Origin: Sinomonas sp. ASV486
GTDB taxonomy: Bacteria; Actinomycetota; Actinomycetes; Actinomycetales; Micrococcaceae
Direction of reading: 5' to 3'
Length of the DNA stretch: 64,000 nt
NCBI RefSeq assembly: GCF_030908215.1
Contig: NZ_JAVFJK010000004.1
Location: forward strand, 158,921-222,920
The position numbers and the translations under genes are program-made. The stretch's first letter is position 1. Every line of letters starts with the position of its first letter. Under the pieces are notes generated by a model. That model made no database searches. It saw nothing but the letters and a program-made list of their open reading frames with translations, and had not been told where the DNA came from. Of the stretch, positions 50,976-61,298 are shown piece by piece.

Positions 50976-52244
50976 TCAGGCGCCGAGAACCCTGTCGAGG
51001 TAGGCGTTGCGGAACGTGCCCTCCGGGTCGCGCTTCGCGACGAGGTCCCGGAACTCCTCGAACCGCGGATACAGTGCGCGGAACTCCGCCGACGGCACTG
51101 CGAAAAGCTTGCCCCAGTGCGGGCGCGCGCCGAACGGGGCGAGCGCAGCCTCGAGCTCGGGCAGCAACGCCTCGACCTGGGCCTGCTGAGGCCGCCACGT
51201 GAAGTGCAGCGCGATGCTGTCCTGCCGATAGGCGGGGCTGAGCCACAACTCGTCGGCGGCGACGGTGCGAACCTCCGAGACGAACAGGAGCGGCGCGAGC
51301 TCCCCCGCGAGCCTGCGCACCGCGGCGAGCGCCTCGGCTGCGTACCGACGTGGGAGGAGGTACTCGGTCTGCAGCTCCTCTCCCGCGCTCGGCGTGAACT
51401 CATGCCGGAAGTGCGGCAGCCGGTCCAGCCACGGACCGGGGACGCCGAGCTGCTGCGTGCAGTTCTCGGCGGACATGCCCGGGAGCGGGTGCCGCGGACG
51501 GGTCGCCGGCACCGCTCCGTGGAAGTCAGAGGAGCGGTCGACGGCGCGTCCGGCCTCCGCGGCGTCGGCGCGCACCTTCCGCCAGACCTGGGGAACGGCG
51601 TCCCCGGCGTAGTCCGTGAAGAGCGAGACGCTGTACCCATCGCCGGCGACGCCGTCGTAGTCCGCTAGCACGGTCTCCCACGGCAGGTTCTCGAAGACCT
51701 GCTGGCGCACCTGGTAGCTCGGCTCGATCGCGAGCTCGAGCGCCGTGACGATCCCGAGCGCCCCGAGGCCCACCACGGAGCCGGCGAACTCGCCGTCGCC
51801 CTCGTCGAGCCGCTCGACGTCCCCGGACGCGCGCACGAGCTCGACGGCCTTCACGGCCGATGCCAGCGCGGGGCTAGAGATCCCGGAACCGTGCGTGCCG
51901 GTCTGCACGGCCCCTGCGACGGAGATGTGCGGCAGGGAGGCCATGTTGTGCAGGGCCCATCCCTCGCGCTCAAGGGCGGTCCCGAGCTCGCCGTAGGTGA
52001 GCCCGCCGCCCACGCGGGCCACCCGCCGCCGCGCGTCAACCTCCACGGGCCCGGGCAACCGGTCGAGCACCACCTGGACGCCGTCGGTGTCCGCGACGTC
52101 GTTGAAGCAGTGCCTCGAGCCGAGCGCCTTGACCCGCGCGCCCCGCGCCGACGCGGACCCCACCAGCACGGCGAGCTCCTCGACTGACTCCGGCCGCACC
52201 ACAGACGCCGCCGAATAGTCCAGATTCCCAGCCCAGTTCTTCAT
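50976..52244 (-). CDS. Alditol oxidase (AldO/xylitol oxidase-like)
   Basis: A 422-residue FAD oxidase of the vanillyl-alcohol oxidase fold. It begins [27 protein letters not shown]. It has [14 protein letters not shown] (the FAD-linking histidine region of AldO), [15 protein letters not shown], and the C-terminal [17 protein letters not shown]. AldO of Streptomyces oxidises xylitol and sorbitol at C1 to the aldose, making hydrogen peroxide. The ATG overlaps the xylB stop as ATGA, so it is translated with xylulokinase. This placement strongly suggests xylitol as a substrate. Confidence 0.86.
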   Translation of the reverse strand: MKNWAGNLDYSAASVVRPESVEELAVLVGSASARGARVKALGSRHCFNDVADTDGVQVVLDRLPGPVEVDARRRVARVGGGLTYGELGTALEREGWALHNMASLPHISVAGAVQTGTHGSGISSPALASAVKAVELVRASGDVERLDEGDGEFAGSVVGLGALGIVTALELAIEPSYQVRQQVFENLPWETVLADYDGVAGDGYSVSLFTDYAGDAVPQVWRKVRADAAEAGRAVDRSSDFHGAVPATRPRHPLPGMSAENCTQQLGVPGPWLDRLPHFRHEFTPSAGEELQTEYLLPRRYAAEALAAVRRLAGELAPLLFVSEVRTVAADELWLSPAYRQDSIALHFTWRPQQAQVEALLPELEAALAPFGARPHWGKLFAVPSAEFRALYPRFEEFRDLVAKRDPEGTFRNAYLDRVLGA

Positions 52245-53701
52245 TCCAGTCCCTTCGAATACGTCGTAGAGGCAGCAGCGCGGTAACGCTCGAGGACGCC
52301 CGGGGCCGCCGGGGCCGTGACCGTCGCGGTGCCCGCGGCCTCCCAGTCCGGGAGGCGCCCCAAGAGGAGGCTCGCGGCTTGGCGGGCGGCGCCGTCGGCC
52401 ACGTACTCCCCCGGTTCCGGCACGTGCACCGGCATCCCGAAGATGGCGGCAGCGGCCTGCTGGACGGCGGCCGAGCGCGCGCCTCCGCCCACGAGGATGA
52501 TCCGCTCGGCCATCACCCCCGCAGCGGCGAGTGCGGTGAGCCCGTCCGCAAGAGAGCACACAATGCCCTCCACCGCGGCGCGCGCGAGGTTAGCGCGCGT
52601 GTAGTTGTGCAGGGTGAGGCCGTGCAGCGAGCCGGTCGCGTCGGGCAGATTCGGCGTGCGCTCGCCTTCGAAGTACGGCACGAGGGTGAGCCCCCCCGCC
52701 CCCGCGGGGGCCGAGAGGGCGAGTTCGGTGAGCTCGGGCAGCCGAACGGCGAGCAGCGCCGCCGTCGCGTCCAGCACGCGCGAGGCGTTGAGCGTGCACA
52801 CGAGCGGGAGGTAGTTCCCGGTCGCGTCGGCGAAGCCGGCGACGAGGCCGGAGGTGTCCGACGTCGGGTGGTCGGCGACGGCGAACACGGTGCCGGAGGT
52901 GCCGATCGAGACCACGACGTCGCCCACCGACGCTCCGACCCCTAGCGCGGCGCCCGCGTTGTCCCCGGCTCCGGGGCCGATGATCGCCCCAGCGGGGGTG
53001 CGCCCGGCCGCCTCGAGTGGCCCGAGCACGCGCGGGAGGACCGGCACGTGGCCGAGGGTCTGCTCAAGCACGCTCGGGAGGTACTCCCCCGAGACCGGGG
53101 ACCAGTACCCGGTACCCGAGGCGTCCGAGCGGTCAGTTGCCAGGGCGGCGAGCCCCCCAGCGGCACCGTCTGGCCCTGCCGTGCCGGGGCCGTGGCCCGC
53201 GAGCCGCCACGAGAGCCAGTCGTGCGGGAGGCACACGGCGGCGGTCCGGGCGGCATTCTCGGGCTCGTTCTCTGCGAGCCAGCGCAGCTTCGTCGCGGTG
53301 ATCGAGGCGACCGGCACCGTGCCGGTCGCTTCAGCCCACCACCGGGCGCCGGCGGCAGGGTCGGGCGAACTCGATGCAGCGCCCGCCTCTTTGATGAGGG
53401 CGGCAGCGGCGCCAGCCGAGCGTGTGTCGTTCCACAGGAGCGCGGGCCGCACCACGACACCGTCGGCATCGAGGCAGACCATGCCGTGCTGCTGGCCGCC
53501 CACCGACACTGCGGCGACGTCGTCGATCCCGCCGGCTGCCGTGGTCGCAGCTTGGAGCGCTTCCCACCACGCGTCGGGGTGCACCTCGGTGCCCTCGGGA
53601 TGGCGGGCCGAGCCGGAGCGGACGAGCGCCCCGGTCTCGACGTCACGGACCACGACCTTGCAGGACTGGGTGGAGCTGTCGATTCCGGCGACGAGCGGCA
53701 C
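52241..53701 (-). CDS. xylB: Xylulokinase
   Basis: A 486-residue FGGY-family kinase that phosphorylates D-xylulose. It starts [18 protein letters not shown] (phosphate-1 motif). It has [37 protein letters not shown] (catalytic Asp), [11 protein letters not shown], and the ADP loop [14 protein letters not shown]. It lies 18 bp after xylA and overlaps the oxidase gene by four bases. Confidence 0.94.
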   Translation of the reverse strand: MPLVAGIDSSTQSCKVVVRDVETGALVRSGSARHPEGTEVHPDAWWEALQAATTAAGGIDDVAAVSVGGQQHGMVCLDADGVVVRPALLWNDTRSAGAAAALIKEAGAASSSPDPAAGARWWAEATGTVPVASITATKLRWLAENEPENAARTAAVCLPHDWLSWRLAGHGPGTAGPDGAAGGLAALATDRSDASGTGYWSPVSGEYLPSVLEQTLGHVPVLPRVLGPLEAAGRTPAGAIIGPGAGDNAGAALGVGASVGDVVVSIGTSGTVFAVADHPTSDTSGLVAGFADATGNYLPLVCTLNASRVLDATAALLAVRLPELTELALSAPAGAGGLTLVPYFEGERTPNLPDATGSLHGLTLHNYTRANLARAAVEGIVCSLADGLTALAAAGVMAERIILVGGGARSAAVQQAAAAIFGMPVHVPEPGEYVADGAARQAASLLLGRLPDWEAAGTATVTAPAAPGVLERYRAAASTTYSKGLE

Positions 53702-53719
53702 GTCAGGACCTTCCGGATC

Positions 53720-54919
53720 TCAGCGGGCGCCGAGCAGGTGCTCGAGGGCCAGCTGGTTGAGGCGGACGAACGCGTACGACCGCTCGGCGGCGGCGTCGGC
53801 GTCGAAGTCCTCGAAGGCGGAGGCATCGGCGAGGAGGTCCGCCGTCGTCTCTCCCGCGGCGAGGGTCGGCTCGGAGAGCTCGAAGACGCCTGACGTGCGA
53901 AGGGCCTCCTGGACCTCCGAGTCGGCACGGAACGCCGCAGCACGCTCCTTCAGGAGCAGGTACATGCGCATGTTCGCGGCGGCGGACGCCCACACGCCGT
54001 CGTACCCGTCGGTGCGGGAGGGCTTGTAGTCGAAGTGGCGCGGGCCTTCGTAGCGGGGGCCGCCCCCCGGAAAGCCGTTCTCGAGCAGGTCCACGGTGAA
54101 GAATGCGCTCGTGAGGTCGCCGTGGCCGAACACGAGGTCCTGGTCGTACTTGATGCCGCGCTGGCCGTTGAGGTCGATGTGGAAGAGCTTGCCCGCCCAC
54201 AGCGCCTGCGCGATGCCATGGGTGAAGTTCAGGGCCGCCATCTGCTCGTGTCCCGTCTCGGGGTTGAGGCCCACGATGTCCCCATGCTCGAGCTGGGCGA
54301 TGAACGCGAGGCCGTGCCCCACGGTCGGCAGGAGGATGTCCCCGCGCGGCTCGTTCGGCTTGGGCTCGAGGGCGATCCGCAGCCCGTAGCCCTTCTCCTT
54401 GATGTACGCCGCGGCCGTGTCCACGCCCTCACGGTAGCGGTTCAGGGCGGCGTTGAGGTCCTTCGAACCGTCGTACTCCGAACCCTCGCGCCCGCCCCAC
54501 ATGACGAACGTCTCGGCACCTAGCTCCGCGGCGAGGTCGATGTTGCGCAGCACCTTCGCGAGGCCGAACCGACGCACCGAGCGGTCGTTGGATGTGAAGC
54601 CACCGTCCTTGAAGACCGGGTGGCTGAACAGGTTCGTCGTGACCATCGGAACCTTGAGGCCGGTCTCCTCGAGCGCGGCGCGGAAGCGCTTGAGGATCAG
54701 CTCGCGCTCGCTCGCGGGGGCGCCGAACGGGACGAGGTCGTTGTCGTGGAACGTGATGCCGTACGCGCCGAGCTCGGCGAGCCTGTGGACGGCCTCGACA
54801 GGGTCCAGGGCTGCGCGGGTCGGGACGCCGAACGGGTCGTTGCCCGTCCAGCCGACGGTCCAGAGGCCGAAGGTGAACTTGTCAGCAGGCTTGGGGACGG
54901 CGGGGCTGGTCTGGGACAT
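53720..54919 (-). CDS. xylA: Xylose isomerase
   Basis: A 399-residue class I xylose isomerase of the short actinobacterial type. Landmarks are [17 protein letters not shown] at the start, [16 protein letters not shown] (catalytic His), [38 protein letters not shown] (metal Glu), and [29 protein letters not shown] lies eight bases before the ATG at 54919; the frame reaching 55006 is upstream sequence. It is the first gene of the operon. Confidence 0.96.
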   Translation of the reverse strand: MSQTSPAVPKPADKFTFGLWTVGWTGNDPFGVPTRAALDPVEAVHRLAELGAYGITFHDNDLVPFGAPASERELILKRFRAALEETGLKVPMVTTNLFSHPVFKDGGFTSNDRSVRRFGLAKVLRNIDLAAELGAETFVMWGGREGSEYDGSKDLNAALNRYREGVDTAAAYIKEKGYGLRIALEPKPNEPRGDILLPTVGHGLAFIAQLEHGDIVGLNPETGHEQMAALNFTHGIAQALWAGKLFHIDLNGQRGIKYDQDLVFGHGDLTSAFFTVDLLENGFPGGGPRYEGPRHFDYKPSRTDGYDGVWASAAANMRMYLLLKERAAAFRADSEVQEALRTSGVFELSEPTLAAGETTADLLADASAFEDFDADAAAERSYAFVRLNQLALEHLLGAR

Positions 54920-54973
54920 CGTGATGCTCCTCGTTGAGGCCGGACGAATTAGTATGTGTTCTGAACTATATGG

Positions 54974-55003
54974 ACTGTATCCACTGTGATGTGATGTGGT
55001 CAA
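54974..55003 (-). promoter_or_regulatory. Predicted xylA operon promoter
   Basis: On the minus strand TTGACC (55003-54998) and TACAGT (54979-54974) are 18 bp apart. A second -10-like TATAGT (54970-54965) follows. The whole 54945-55010 stretch is AT-rich and contains a GTGAT-type direct repeat, so it probably also binds the divergently encoded ROK protein. Confidence 0.6.
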
Positions 55004-55026
55004 CACTTTTCTTCCGGGAGGACGCC

Positions 55027-56241
55027 ATGACTTCTCAGGCCGCAGCGGGGCCCCGGGCCAGCGAGGCGCCCGGGCGCGTCGGGGACGTGCGACGGCGCAA
55101 CCTCGCCCTCGTGCTCAGCCGCCTCGGCCCGGACACCGTCGCGAGCCGCGCCGAGATCGCCGCCGCGACCGGGCTCACCAAGGCGTCCGTCTCGAGCCTC
55201 GTGACGGACCTCCTCACGACCGGCCTCGTCGAGGAGCTCGGCGTGACGCGCGACGGCGAGCGCGGCCGTCCCGGCGTCGGCCTCGCCCTGAACCCCCGGC
55301 GCGGGGCACTGGGTGCGGAGGTGAACGTCGACTACCTCGCGGTGGGTGTCCTGGACCTGAAGGGGACGCTCCGCGTGCACGAGTCCGTCGAGGCGGTCAA
55401 CCACGGACGCGCGCCCGCGGACGTGCTCGCCGACCTGCAGGGGCTCGCCGCCCGAGCACGGGACAGTGCCGCCGCCGAAGGCATCGAGCTGCTCGGGGGC
55501 GGCCTCGCGGCGCCGGGCCTCGTGGAGGGGGATACCGGCATCGTGCTCACAGCGCCGAACCTCGGCTGGCGCGACGTGGACGTCTCAGACGCGCTGGCCG
55601 CGCTCGTGCCGGACGCCCCATACGGGGTGGCGCTCTCCAACGAGGCGGACAGCGCCGCCGTGGCCGAGCTCTGGTACGGGCAGGGTTCCGCGGCGGACGC
55701 GTACCTCTACCTCTCCGGAGAGGTCGGCGTCGGCGGTGGGCTCGTGCTCGGCGGCAGCCTGTTCACCGGGCCGGGCGGCCACGCGGGCGAGGTGGGACAC
55801 GTCGTCGTGGACCCGCAGGGGCGGCGCTGCAGCTGCGGCGGGCGCGGGTGCCTCGAGACGGTGGCCGGACAGGAGGCGATCTTCGCCGCCGCGGGCATCG
55901 GCACGGGCACGGCGACGGGGCGCATGGCCGCGCTCCGGGACGCCCTCGCCGCCGGTGACCGGAAGGCGGCCGACGCCGTCGGCCGCGCCGGGGCCGCACT
56001 CGCCGTGGCGGTGGTCGCCGCGGCGCGGCTCGTGGACATCTCCGCCGTCGTGCTCGGCGGCCACTTCGCCGCCCTGCGGGACCGGATCGGCCCCCTCCTC
56101 GTCGACTCGCTCGCGGACCTCGCCCCCGGTCAGATCACCTCGGTATCGTTTTCCGACCTCGGGGCCTCCGCTGCCCTGAGGGGAGCCGCCGGGGGCGCGG
56201 TGCGCCGGGTTCTCGCCGCGCCCCACGAGTTGCTCGCCTGA
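55027..56241 (+). CDS. ROK-family transcriptional regulator (XylR-like)
   Basis: A 404-residue repressor. The N-terminal winged helix is [49 protein letters not shown] sugar-sensing domain follows, with the zinc motif [15 protein letters not shown] and [34 protein letters not shown] is five bases before the ATG at 55027. It diverges from xylA by about 107 bp. In other actinobacteria such ROK proteins repress xylose genes, and the same is likely here. Confidence 0.9.
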   Translation: MTSQAAAGPRASEAPGRVGDVRRRNLALVLSRLGPDTVASRAEIAAATGLTKASVSSLVTDLLTTGLVEELGVTRDGERGRPGVGLALNPRRGALGAEVNVDYLAVGVLDLKGTLRVHESVEAVNHGRAPADVLADLQGLAARARDSAAAEGIELLGGGLAAPGLVEGDTGIVLTAPNLGWRDVDVSDALAALVPDAPYGVALSNEADSAAVAELWYGQGSAADAYLYLSGEVGVGGGLVLGGSLFTGPGGHAGEVGHVVVDPQGRRCSCGGRGCLETVAGQEAIFAAAGIGTGTATGRMAALRDALAAGDRKAADAVGRAGAALAVAVVAAARLVDISAVVLGGHFAALRDRIGPLLVDSLADLAPGQITSVSFSDLGASAALRGAAGGAVRRVLAAPHELLA

Positions 56242-56292
56242 GGCTGGCGCCTCGCGGTAGGCCGTCGGAGGCAGCCCGCGTGCGGCAGGCCA

Positions 56293-57210
56293 TCAGCCGC
56301 CGAGCGCGAATACCCGCCAGCTGACGGCATGCTCCTGACCCGGCGCGAGCCACACGAGGTCCGTCCCGCTCGCGAACGCATTGGGCGGGCACGTCATCGG
56401 CTCCACCGCGAGCCCTAGCCGGTTGGGACCTGGCGGCGCCTTGTCCGCGGTGTGGATCTGCACCCACGGGCATTCGTCATCCCACGCCATGCCGACGCCG
56501 GTCCCCGAGGGGTCCCACACCCGCACCTGCGCCGTCCCGGCCGCGTCGAAGCGGATCCCCGTGAACGCATGATCGATCGCCGTGGCGCCGATCACGCGCG
56601 CGGTGGTGAAGTCGAACGCATGCCCCGCAACGTCCCACAGGCCGACCGGAAGGAGCCGGTCCGGGCTCACCTCGAGGAACCGTTCCGCGGGGACCTCGAG
56701 GACCCATGCGTCCAGGGCGTGCGGACCGGCGACGAGGTACGGGTGCGGGCACACCCCGTACGGGGCTGTGCCCTCCCCGAGGTTGACCGCCCGCACCGAC
56801 CACGTGAGTCCGCCGCGTTCGGCGGACGCCCCGGCGTCGAGCGCGTACCGCGTCTCGAGGCGCACGCGGAACGGGTACCCCTCGCTCGGGGCGAGGTCGA
56901 GCGCGAGGGTCGCGGACGCGCCGTCGTGCGCGACGACCTCCCAGTCCCGGCCGAAGGCGAGCCCATGCAGCGCGGTGCCCCGCTCGGGCTCCGTGACGGG
57001 CACGGCGAGCTCTCGCCCGCCCGCGGTGTACCGGCCATCGGCGAGGCGGTTGGGCCACGGCGCCGCGACGATCCCCCGGTAGTCCGGGATCGGCAGGCTC
57101 GGGTCGGACGGCACCACGAGGTCGCGGCCGGCGTAAGTGAGCGAGGCGAGCGCGCCCGCCCGGGGCGTCACGACGGCCGCGTAGTCCCCCGCCCGAATCG
57201 TGGTGCTCAC
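56293..57210 (-). CDS. Aldose 1-epimerase family protein
   Basis: A 305-residue galactose-mutarotase-fold enzyme that interconverts sugar anomers. It shows YRGIVAAPWPNRLADGRYTAGG, ERGTALHGLAFGRDWEV (catalytic His), GVCPHPYLV (second His), and the C-terminal NRLGLAVEPMTCPPNAFASGTDLVWLAPGQEH with the Glu. The GTG start overlaps the stop of the upstream dehydrogenase gene as GTGA. It is the last gene of the sugar operon and convergent with the ROK gene. Confidence 0.88.
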   Translation of the reverse strand: MSTTIRAGDYAAVVTPRAGALASLTYAGRDLVVPSDPSLPIPDYRGIVAAPWPNRLADGRYTAGGRELAVPVTEPERGTALHGLAFGRDWEVVAHDGASATLALDLAPSEGYPFRVRLETRYALDAGASAERGGLTWSVRAVNLGEGTAPYGVCPHPYLVAGPHALDAWVLEVPAERFLEVSPDRLLPVGLWDVAGHAFDFTTARVIGATAIDHAFTGIRFDAAGTAQVRVWDPSGTGVGMAWDDECPWVQIHTADKAPPGPNRLGLAVEPMTCPPNAFASGTDLVWLAPGQEHAVSWRVFALGG

Positions 57211-58352
57211 GCGGTCAGCCGGCTCGGTTCCGCTGCGACCTCCTCGAGGGCGACGGCGCGCGGCCGCTCCGCGCGGCTCGTCACCGCCGCAGACGCGCCG
57301 GTGTGCGCCGAGGCCAGGAGCGACTCCATGACGTCGAGCACGTGGTAGGCGAGTATGCCGCCGGCGCGGGGCTCCTCGCCCGGCGCAGCAGCGTGGCCCG
57401 CCAGGGTCCGCGCGAGGTCCGCGATCCCGTAGCCGCGGCCCGAGCCGGTGTACCCGGCGGAGACCGGCAGGGTCTCCCACTCGCTCCCGCCGAGGCGGAA
57501 GAGGCGCGTATCGCCGTCGAAGTGGTTGGGGTCCGGGACGGCGAGCGTCCCGAGGGACCCGTGCACCTCGATGTTCGCGGAGTGCGTCGCGACCGCATCG
57601 AAGCTCATGACGAGCGTCGAGAGCGCGCCCGACTCGTGGACGAGAACGCCCGTGACGTGCGTGTCGGTGGTGACCGGGATCGTCTCCCCCGCCCGCGGCC
57701 CCGAGCCGATGGTGCGCTCGGCGCGCGTGTGGCTCGCGGCACCAATCACGGAGGCCACCGGCCCCAGGAGCGTCACGAGCGCCGTCACGTAGTACGGCCC
57801 CATGTCCAGGAGCGGGCCGCCGCCGGGCACGTAGTAGAAGTCCGGGTTGGGGTGCCAGCGCTCGTGCCCCGGCGTGACCATGGTGGCCATCGCGGCCACG
57901 GGCGCGCCGATCAGCCCGTCGTCGATCGCCTTGCGGGCGGTCTGGATGCCTGTCCCGAGCACGGTGTCCGGGGCGCAGCCGACGACGACGCCCGCCTCCC
58001 GCGCGGCGTCGAGCACCTCCCGCGCCTCCTGGGTCGTGGCGGCGAGCGGCTTCTCGCCGTAGACGTGCTTGCCTGCGGCGATAGCCTTGAGCGCGACCTC
58101 GGCGTGGGCTGCGGGGACGGTCAGGTTGAGGACGAGGTCCACGTCGTCGGCGGCGAGGAGCGCGTCGACGGCGACAGCGCGCACCCCCTGGCCGTACTCC
58201 TCGGCGACGGCGCCGGCCCGTGCGGCGTCTAGATCCGCGACGGCCACGAGCCGCACGTCCTCGAGCCGCCGGAAGCTGTCCAGGTACTGGCCAACGATCT
58301 TCCCGCAGCCGATGATTCCGATGCGCAGAGGATTCCCTACCGGCTTGCCCAT
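57207..58352 (-). CDS. Gfo/Idh/MocA-family dehydrogenase (first of two)
   Basis: A 381-residue NAD(P)-dependent sugar or inositol dehydrogenase-like protein. The Rossmann fold is LRIGIIGCGKIVGQYLDSFRRL and the family motif is AGKHVYGEKPLA, with the EKP lysine. The catalytic region is GPLLDMGPYYVTALVTLLG. The substrate is unknown. The ATG at 58352 overlaps the end of the ThuA gene by 16 bp. Confidence 0.88.
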   Translation of the reverse strand: MGKPVGNPLRIGIIGCGKIVGQYLDSFRRLEDVRLVAVADLDAARAGAVAEEYGQGVRAVAVDALLAADDVDLVLNLTVPAAHAEVALKAIAAGKHVYGEKPLAATTQEAREVLDAAREAGVVVGCAPDTVLGTGIQTARKAIDDGLIGAPVAAMATMVTPGHERWHPNPDFYYVPGGGPLLDMGPYYVTALVTLLGPVASVIGAASHTRAERTIGSGPRAGETIPVTTDTHVTGVLVHESGALSTLVMSFDAVATHSANIEVHGSLGTLAVPDPNHFDGDTRLFRLGGSEWETLPVSAGYTGSGRGYGIADLARTLAGHAAAPGEEPRAGGILAYHVLDVMESLLASAHTGASAAVTSRAERPRAVALEEVAAEPSRLTA

Positions 58353-59035
58353 AGCAGGCCCCTTTCGATGATGGTGCGGACGGTGGAGTCCTCGAGGACC
58401 TCGACGCGGTGGCCCGGGGTGCACACGAAGATGCGCCCTTGGCCCCACTCCCTGGTCCAGATGGCGGGGGATGTCACTTCGCGGTGCCACGGATCCCACT
58501 CGCGGACCTTTTGTGTAGTGGTCGCGAGCACGTCGATGTAGTCGTCCGCGAGGACCCAGTACTGCTCGGTGACGAGTTCGAAGTCCTCGATCCCTACCGT
58601 GATCGGATGCTCGGCCGCGGCCGGGAGCATGTTCACGGTGTAGGGGACGTAGTTGTCCGACTGCTCGCCCGTGCGCTCGTCCGGGTGCTTGCCGGGGTGG
58701 CACGCGAACTGGCCGCCGATGAGGTGCAGGTAGTCCGAGGTGTTGCGGTACGAGTCGGCGATCCCGCCGTGCCAGCCCGCGAGTCCGGTCCCGTTCTCGA
58801 CCGCGGTGCGCAGCCCCTCGAACTCGTCCCGCTCGATCGTGGACATCGTCATGCACTGCACCACGAGGTCCACACTGGCCATGTACTCCGCGTCCGCGTA
58901 GATCTTGGGCGATTCCTCGATCCGCACCTCGTAGCCGTTGGCCCGAAGGTGCGGGATGAACAGGTCGGTGGCCTCGATGGGCTGGTGCCCGTCCCAGCCT
59001 CCGCGCACCACGAGGGCGTTCTTGGTGGTTGTCAT
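58337..59035 (-). CDS. ThuA-like trehalose/sugar utilisation protein
   Basis: A 232-residue protein of the ThuA-like family with a glutamine-amidotransferase-like fold. It shows ALVVRGGWDGHQPIEATDLFIPHL, GTGLAGWHGGIADSYRNTSDYLHLIGGQFACHPG, and the C-terminal GRIFVCTPGHRVEVLEDSTVRTIIERGLLWA. In rhizobia ThuA works with a ThuB dehydrogenase in 3-keto-disaccharide metabolism; here it lies between Gfo/Idh genes, the same pairing. AAAGGA precedes the ATG at 59035. Confidence 0.88.
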   Translation of the reverse strand: MTTTKNALVVRGGWDGHQPIEATDLFIPHLRANGYEVRIEESPKIYADAEYMASVDLVVQCMTMSTIERDEFEGLRTAVENGTGLAGWHGGIADSYRNTSDYLHLIGGQFACHPGKHPDERTGEQSDNYVPYTVNMLPAAAEHPITVGIEDFELVTEQYWVLADDYIDVLATTTQKVREWDPWHREVTSPAIWTREWGQGRIFVCTPGHRVEVLEDSTVRTIIERGLLWASR

Positions 59036-59046
59036 GGGTGGTCCTT

Positions 59047-60051
59047 TCACCGGGTGCTGAAGGCGGCGTCGAAGGCCGCGGCGGGGGGCGAGATGCGGGC
59101 GAGTCCGCGCACGAGCTCGAGCGCCTGGGGAGCCCCGACGAGGCGGTCCATGCCCGCGTCTTCCCATTCGATGCTCGTGGGCCCCTCGTAGCCGATCGCG
59201 TTGAGGGTGCGGAAGATGGGCTCCCACTGCACGTGCCCGTGGCCGGCGGTGACGAAGTCCCACCCGCGCCGCGGGTCGGCCCACGGCAGGTGCGAGCCGA
59301 GCCTGCCGTTGCGGCCGTTGAGCTGGCGCACGGATTCCTTGACGTGCACGTGGAAGATCTTCTCGGCGAAGTCCTGCAGGAACATGACGGGATCGAGGTC
59401 CTGCCAGATGAAGTGCGAGGGGTCGAGGTTGAGCCCGAAGCCCTCCCTGTGCCCGATCGCCTCGAGCGTGCGTCTGGCGGTCCAGTAGTCGTAGGCGATC
59501 TCCGAGGGGTGCACCTCGAGGGCGAACCGCACCCCGACCTCGTCGAAGACGTCCAGGATCGGGTTCCACCGGTCCGCGAAGTCCTGGTGTCCAGCCTCGA
59601 CCATGCCCTCCGGGACCGGCGGGAACATGGCGACTGCTTTCCAGATCGAAGAGCCCGTGAAGCCGGTGACGGTCGGGACGCCGAGCCGCGCCGCGGCGCG
59701 CGCCGTGTCCTTCATGACCTCGGCCGCACGCCGTCGCACGCCCTCGGGGTCGCCGTCGCCCCACACGTCATCGGAGAGGATGCCGCGGTGGCGGGCGTCG
59801 ATCGGGTCGTCGCACACGGCCTGGCCGGTGAGGTGGTTCGCAATCGCGTGGACCTCGAGGCCGTTGCGCTCGAGGATGGCCCGACGGTCGGCGACGTACG
59901 CGTCGTCGTGCGCCGCCCGCACGGGGTCGAGGTGGTCGCCCCAGCAGGCGATCTCGAGCCCGTCGAAGCCCCACTCCCCCGCAAGCCGCGCGACCTCCTC
60001 GAACGGCAGGTCCGCCCACTGGCCAGTGAACAGCGTGATGGGTCGTGTCAT
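59047..60051 (-). CDS. Sugar phosphate isomerase/epimerase family protein
   Basis: A 334-residue TIM-barrel protein of the xylose-isomerase-like AP endonuclease 2 superfamily. It shows [37 protein letters not shown] (metal Glu), [16 protein letters not shown] (metal Asp/His), and HVHVKES near the C-terminus. Such enzymes isomerise or dehydrate sugars and inositol intermediates, often beside Gfo/Idh dehydrogenases. The ATG at 60051 overlaps the upstream gene's stop as ATGA. Confidence 0.9.
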   Translation of the reverse strand: MTRPITLFTGQWADLPFEEVARLAGEWGFDGLEIACWGDHLDPVRAAHDDAYVADRRAILERNGLEVHAIANHLTGQAVCDDPIDARHRGILSDDVWGDGDPEGVRRRAAEVMKDTARAAARLGVPTVTGFTGSSIWKAVAMFPPVPEGMVEAGHQDFADRWNPILDVFDEVGVRFALEVHPSEIAYDYWTARRTLEAIGHREGFGLNLDPSHFIWQDLDPVMFLQDFAEKIFHVHVKESVRQLNGRNGRLGSHLPWADPRRGWDFVTAGHGHVQWEPIFRTLNAIGYEGPTSIEWEDAGMDRLVGAPQALELVRGLARISPPAAAFDAAFSTR

Positions 60052-61286
60052 CGTCCGTCCCACCCGCCCGGAACCTTGGTCCAGCGGCTCTCGTCCGCGG
60101 CGCTCGCCTCGACGGCTTCCAGAACGCACTGCACCTGGAGCGCATCCGCGAACGACGGCGTGGGCTGCTTCCCGGCGGCGATCGCCTCGACGAGATCCAC
60201 CACCTGATGCGTGAATCCGTGCTCGTAGCCGAGCCCGTGTCCCACGGGCCACCAGTGCCCGGTGTAGGGGTGCTCGGGCTCGGTGACCTGGATCCGGCGG
60301 AAGCCCGCGTTGGGCTCGTCGTCGGCGTCGTAGAACCAGAGCGAGTTCATGTCCTCGAAGTCGAACGCGAGCGAGCCCTTCGTGCCGTTGAGCTCGAGCC
60401 GCATCGCGTTCTTCCGGCCCAGGGCGAATCGCGTCGCCTCGAACACGCCGATGGCGCCAGACGATTCCGTGCCGCCCGATCCAGTGCCGCCCGATCCAGT
60501 GCCGCCGTCGAAGCGCGCGGTGAAGATTGCAGCGTCGTCCACCGTGACGGGCCCGCGCGGCGCATCGACGCCGCCGTGGCCGCCCAGCCCCACGAGCTCG
60601 CCCGCGATGGGCCGCTCCCTGACGAACGTCTCGAGCAGGGCCGAGACCCCTGCGATGCTCTGGCCCGTGATCCACTGCGCGGCATCGATCGAGTGCGCGC
60701 CGATGTCCCCGAGCGAGCCGGAGCCGGACTTCGACTTGTCGAGCCGCCACGTGAGCGGCGCGTTCCCGTCGGTGAGCCAGTCCTGGAGGTACTGGGCGCG
60801 CACGTGGCGGATCTGCCCGAGGGCGCCCTCGTCCACGAACCGCTTCGCGAGGGCGAGCGCCGGCGTGCGCCGGTAGGAAAAGCCGCACATCGAGTGGACA
60901 CCGCGGGCCGCCGCTGAGTCCGCGGCAGCCGTCATCCGCTCGGCCTCGGCTACCGAGTTTGCGAGCGGCTTCTCGCACAGGACGTGTTTGCCGGCCTCGA
61001 GCGCCGCGATCGCGATCTCGGCGTGCGTGTTCCCGGGCGTGCAGATGTCGATGAGGTCGATGTCGTCCCGGTCGATCAGGCGGCGCCAGTCCGTCTCGAT
61101 CGACTCCCATCCGAGCTTCGCGGCCGCCGCCGCTACCCGCTCGGGGTCCCGGCCGGCTACCGCCGTGAGCCGCGGGGCGAGTGGGAGGTCGAAGAACCGC
61201 GGCGCGGTGCGCCACGCGTGAGAAAGGGCCGCGCCCATGAAGGCGTGCCCCACCATGCCGACGCGCAAGGGCGTGGATTCAGTCAC
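60048..61286 (-). CDS. Gfo/Idh/MocA-family dehydrogenase (second), with Gly-Thr-Ser repeat insert
   Basis: A 412-residue NAD(P)-dependent dehydrogenase of the same family as the 57207 gene. The Rossmann start is [19 protein letters not shown], the EKP motif is [14 protein letters not shown], and the catalytic region is [36 protein letters not shown] insert, coded by 15-bp tandem repeats at 60469-60507, falls in a surface loop between strands of the C-terminal domain. Being larger than most family members, it resembles levoglucosan or inositol dehydrogenase relatives. It sits 12 bp after the permease gene (minus strand order). Confidence 0.87.
   Translation of the reverse strand: MTESTPLRVGMVGHAFMGAALSHAWRTAPRFFDLPLAPRLTAVAGRDPERVAAAAAKLGWESIETDWRRLIDRDDIDLIDICTPGNTHAEIAIAALEAGKHVLCEKPLANSVAEAERMTAAADSAAARGVHSMCGFSYRRTPALALAKRFVDEGALGQIRHVRAQYLQDWLTDGNAPLTWRLDKSKSGSGSLGDIGAHSIDAAQWITGQSIAGVSALLETFVRERPIAGELVGLGGHGGVDAPRGPVTVDDAAIFTARFDGGTGSGGTGSGGTESSGAIGVFEATRFALGRKNAMRLELNGTKGSLAFDFEDMNSLWFYDADDEPNAGFRRIQVTEPEHPYTGHWWPVGHGLGYEHGFTHQVVDLVEAIAAGKQPTPSFADALQVQCVLEAVEASAADESRWTKVPGGWDGR
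60469..60507. repeat. 15-bp tandem repeat inside a coding sequence
   Basis: GTGCCGCCCGATCCA occurs twice in full (60469-60483, 60484-60498), plus nine bases of a third unit. On the coding strand it gives GTGSG repeats. It keeps the reading frame, so copy number can vary without breaking the gene. Confidence 0.8.
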
Positions 61287-61298
61287 TGGGGTCTTCCT

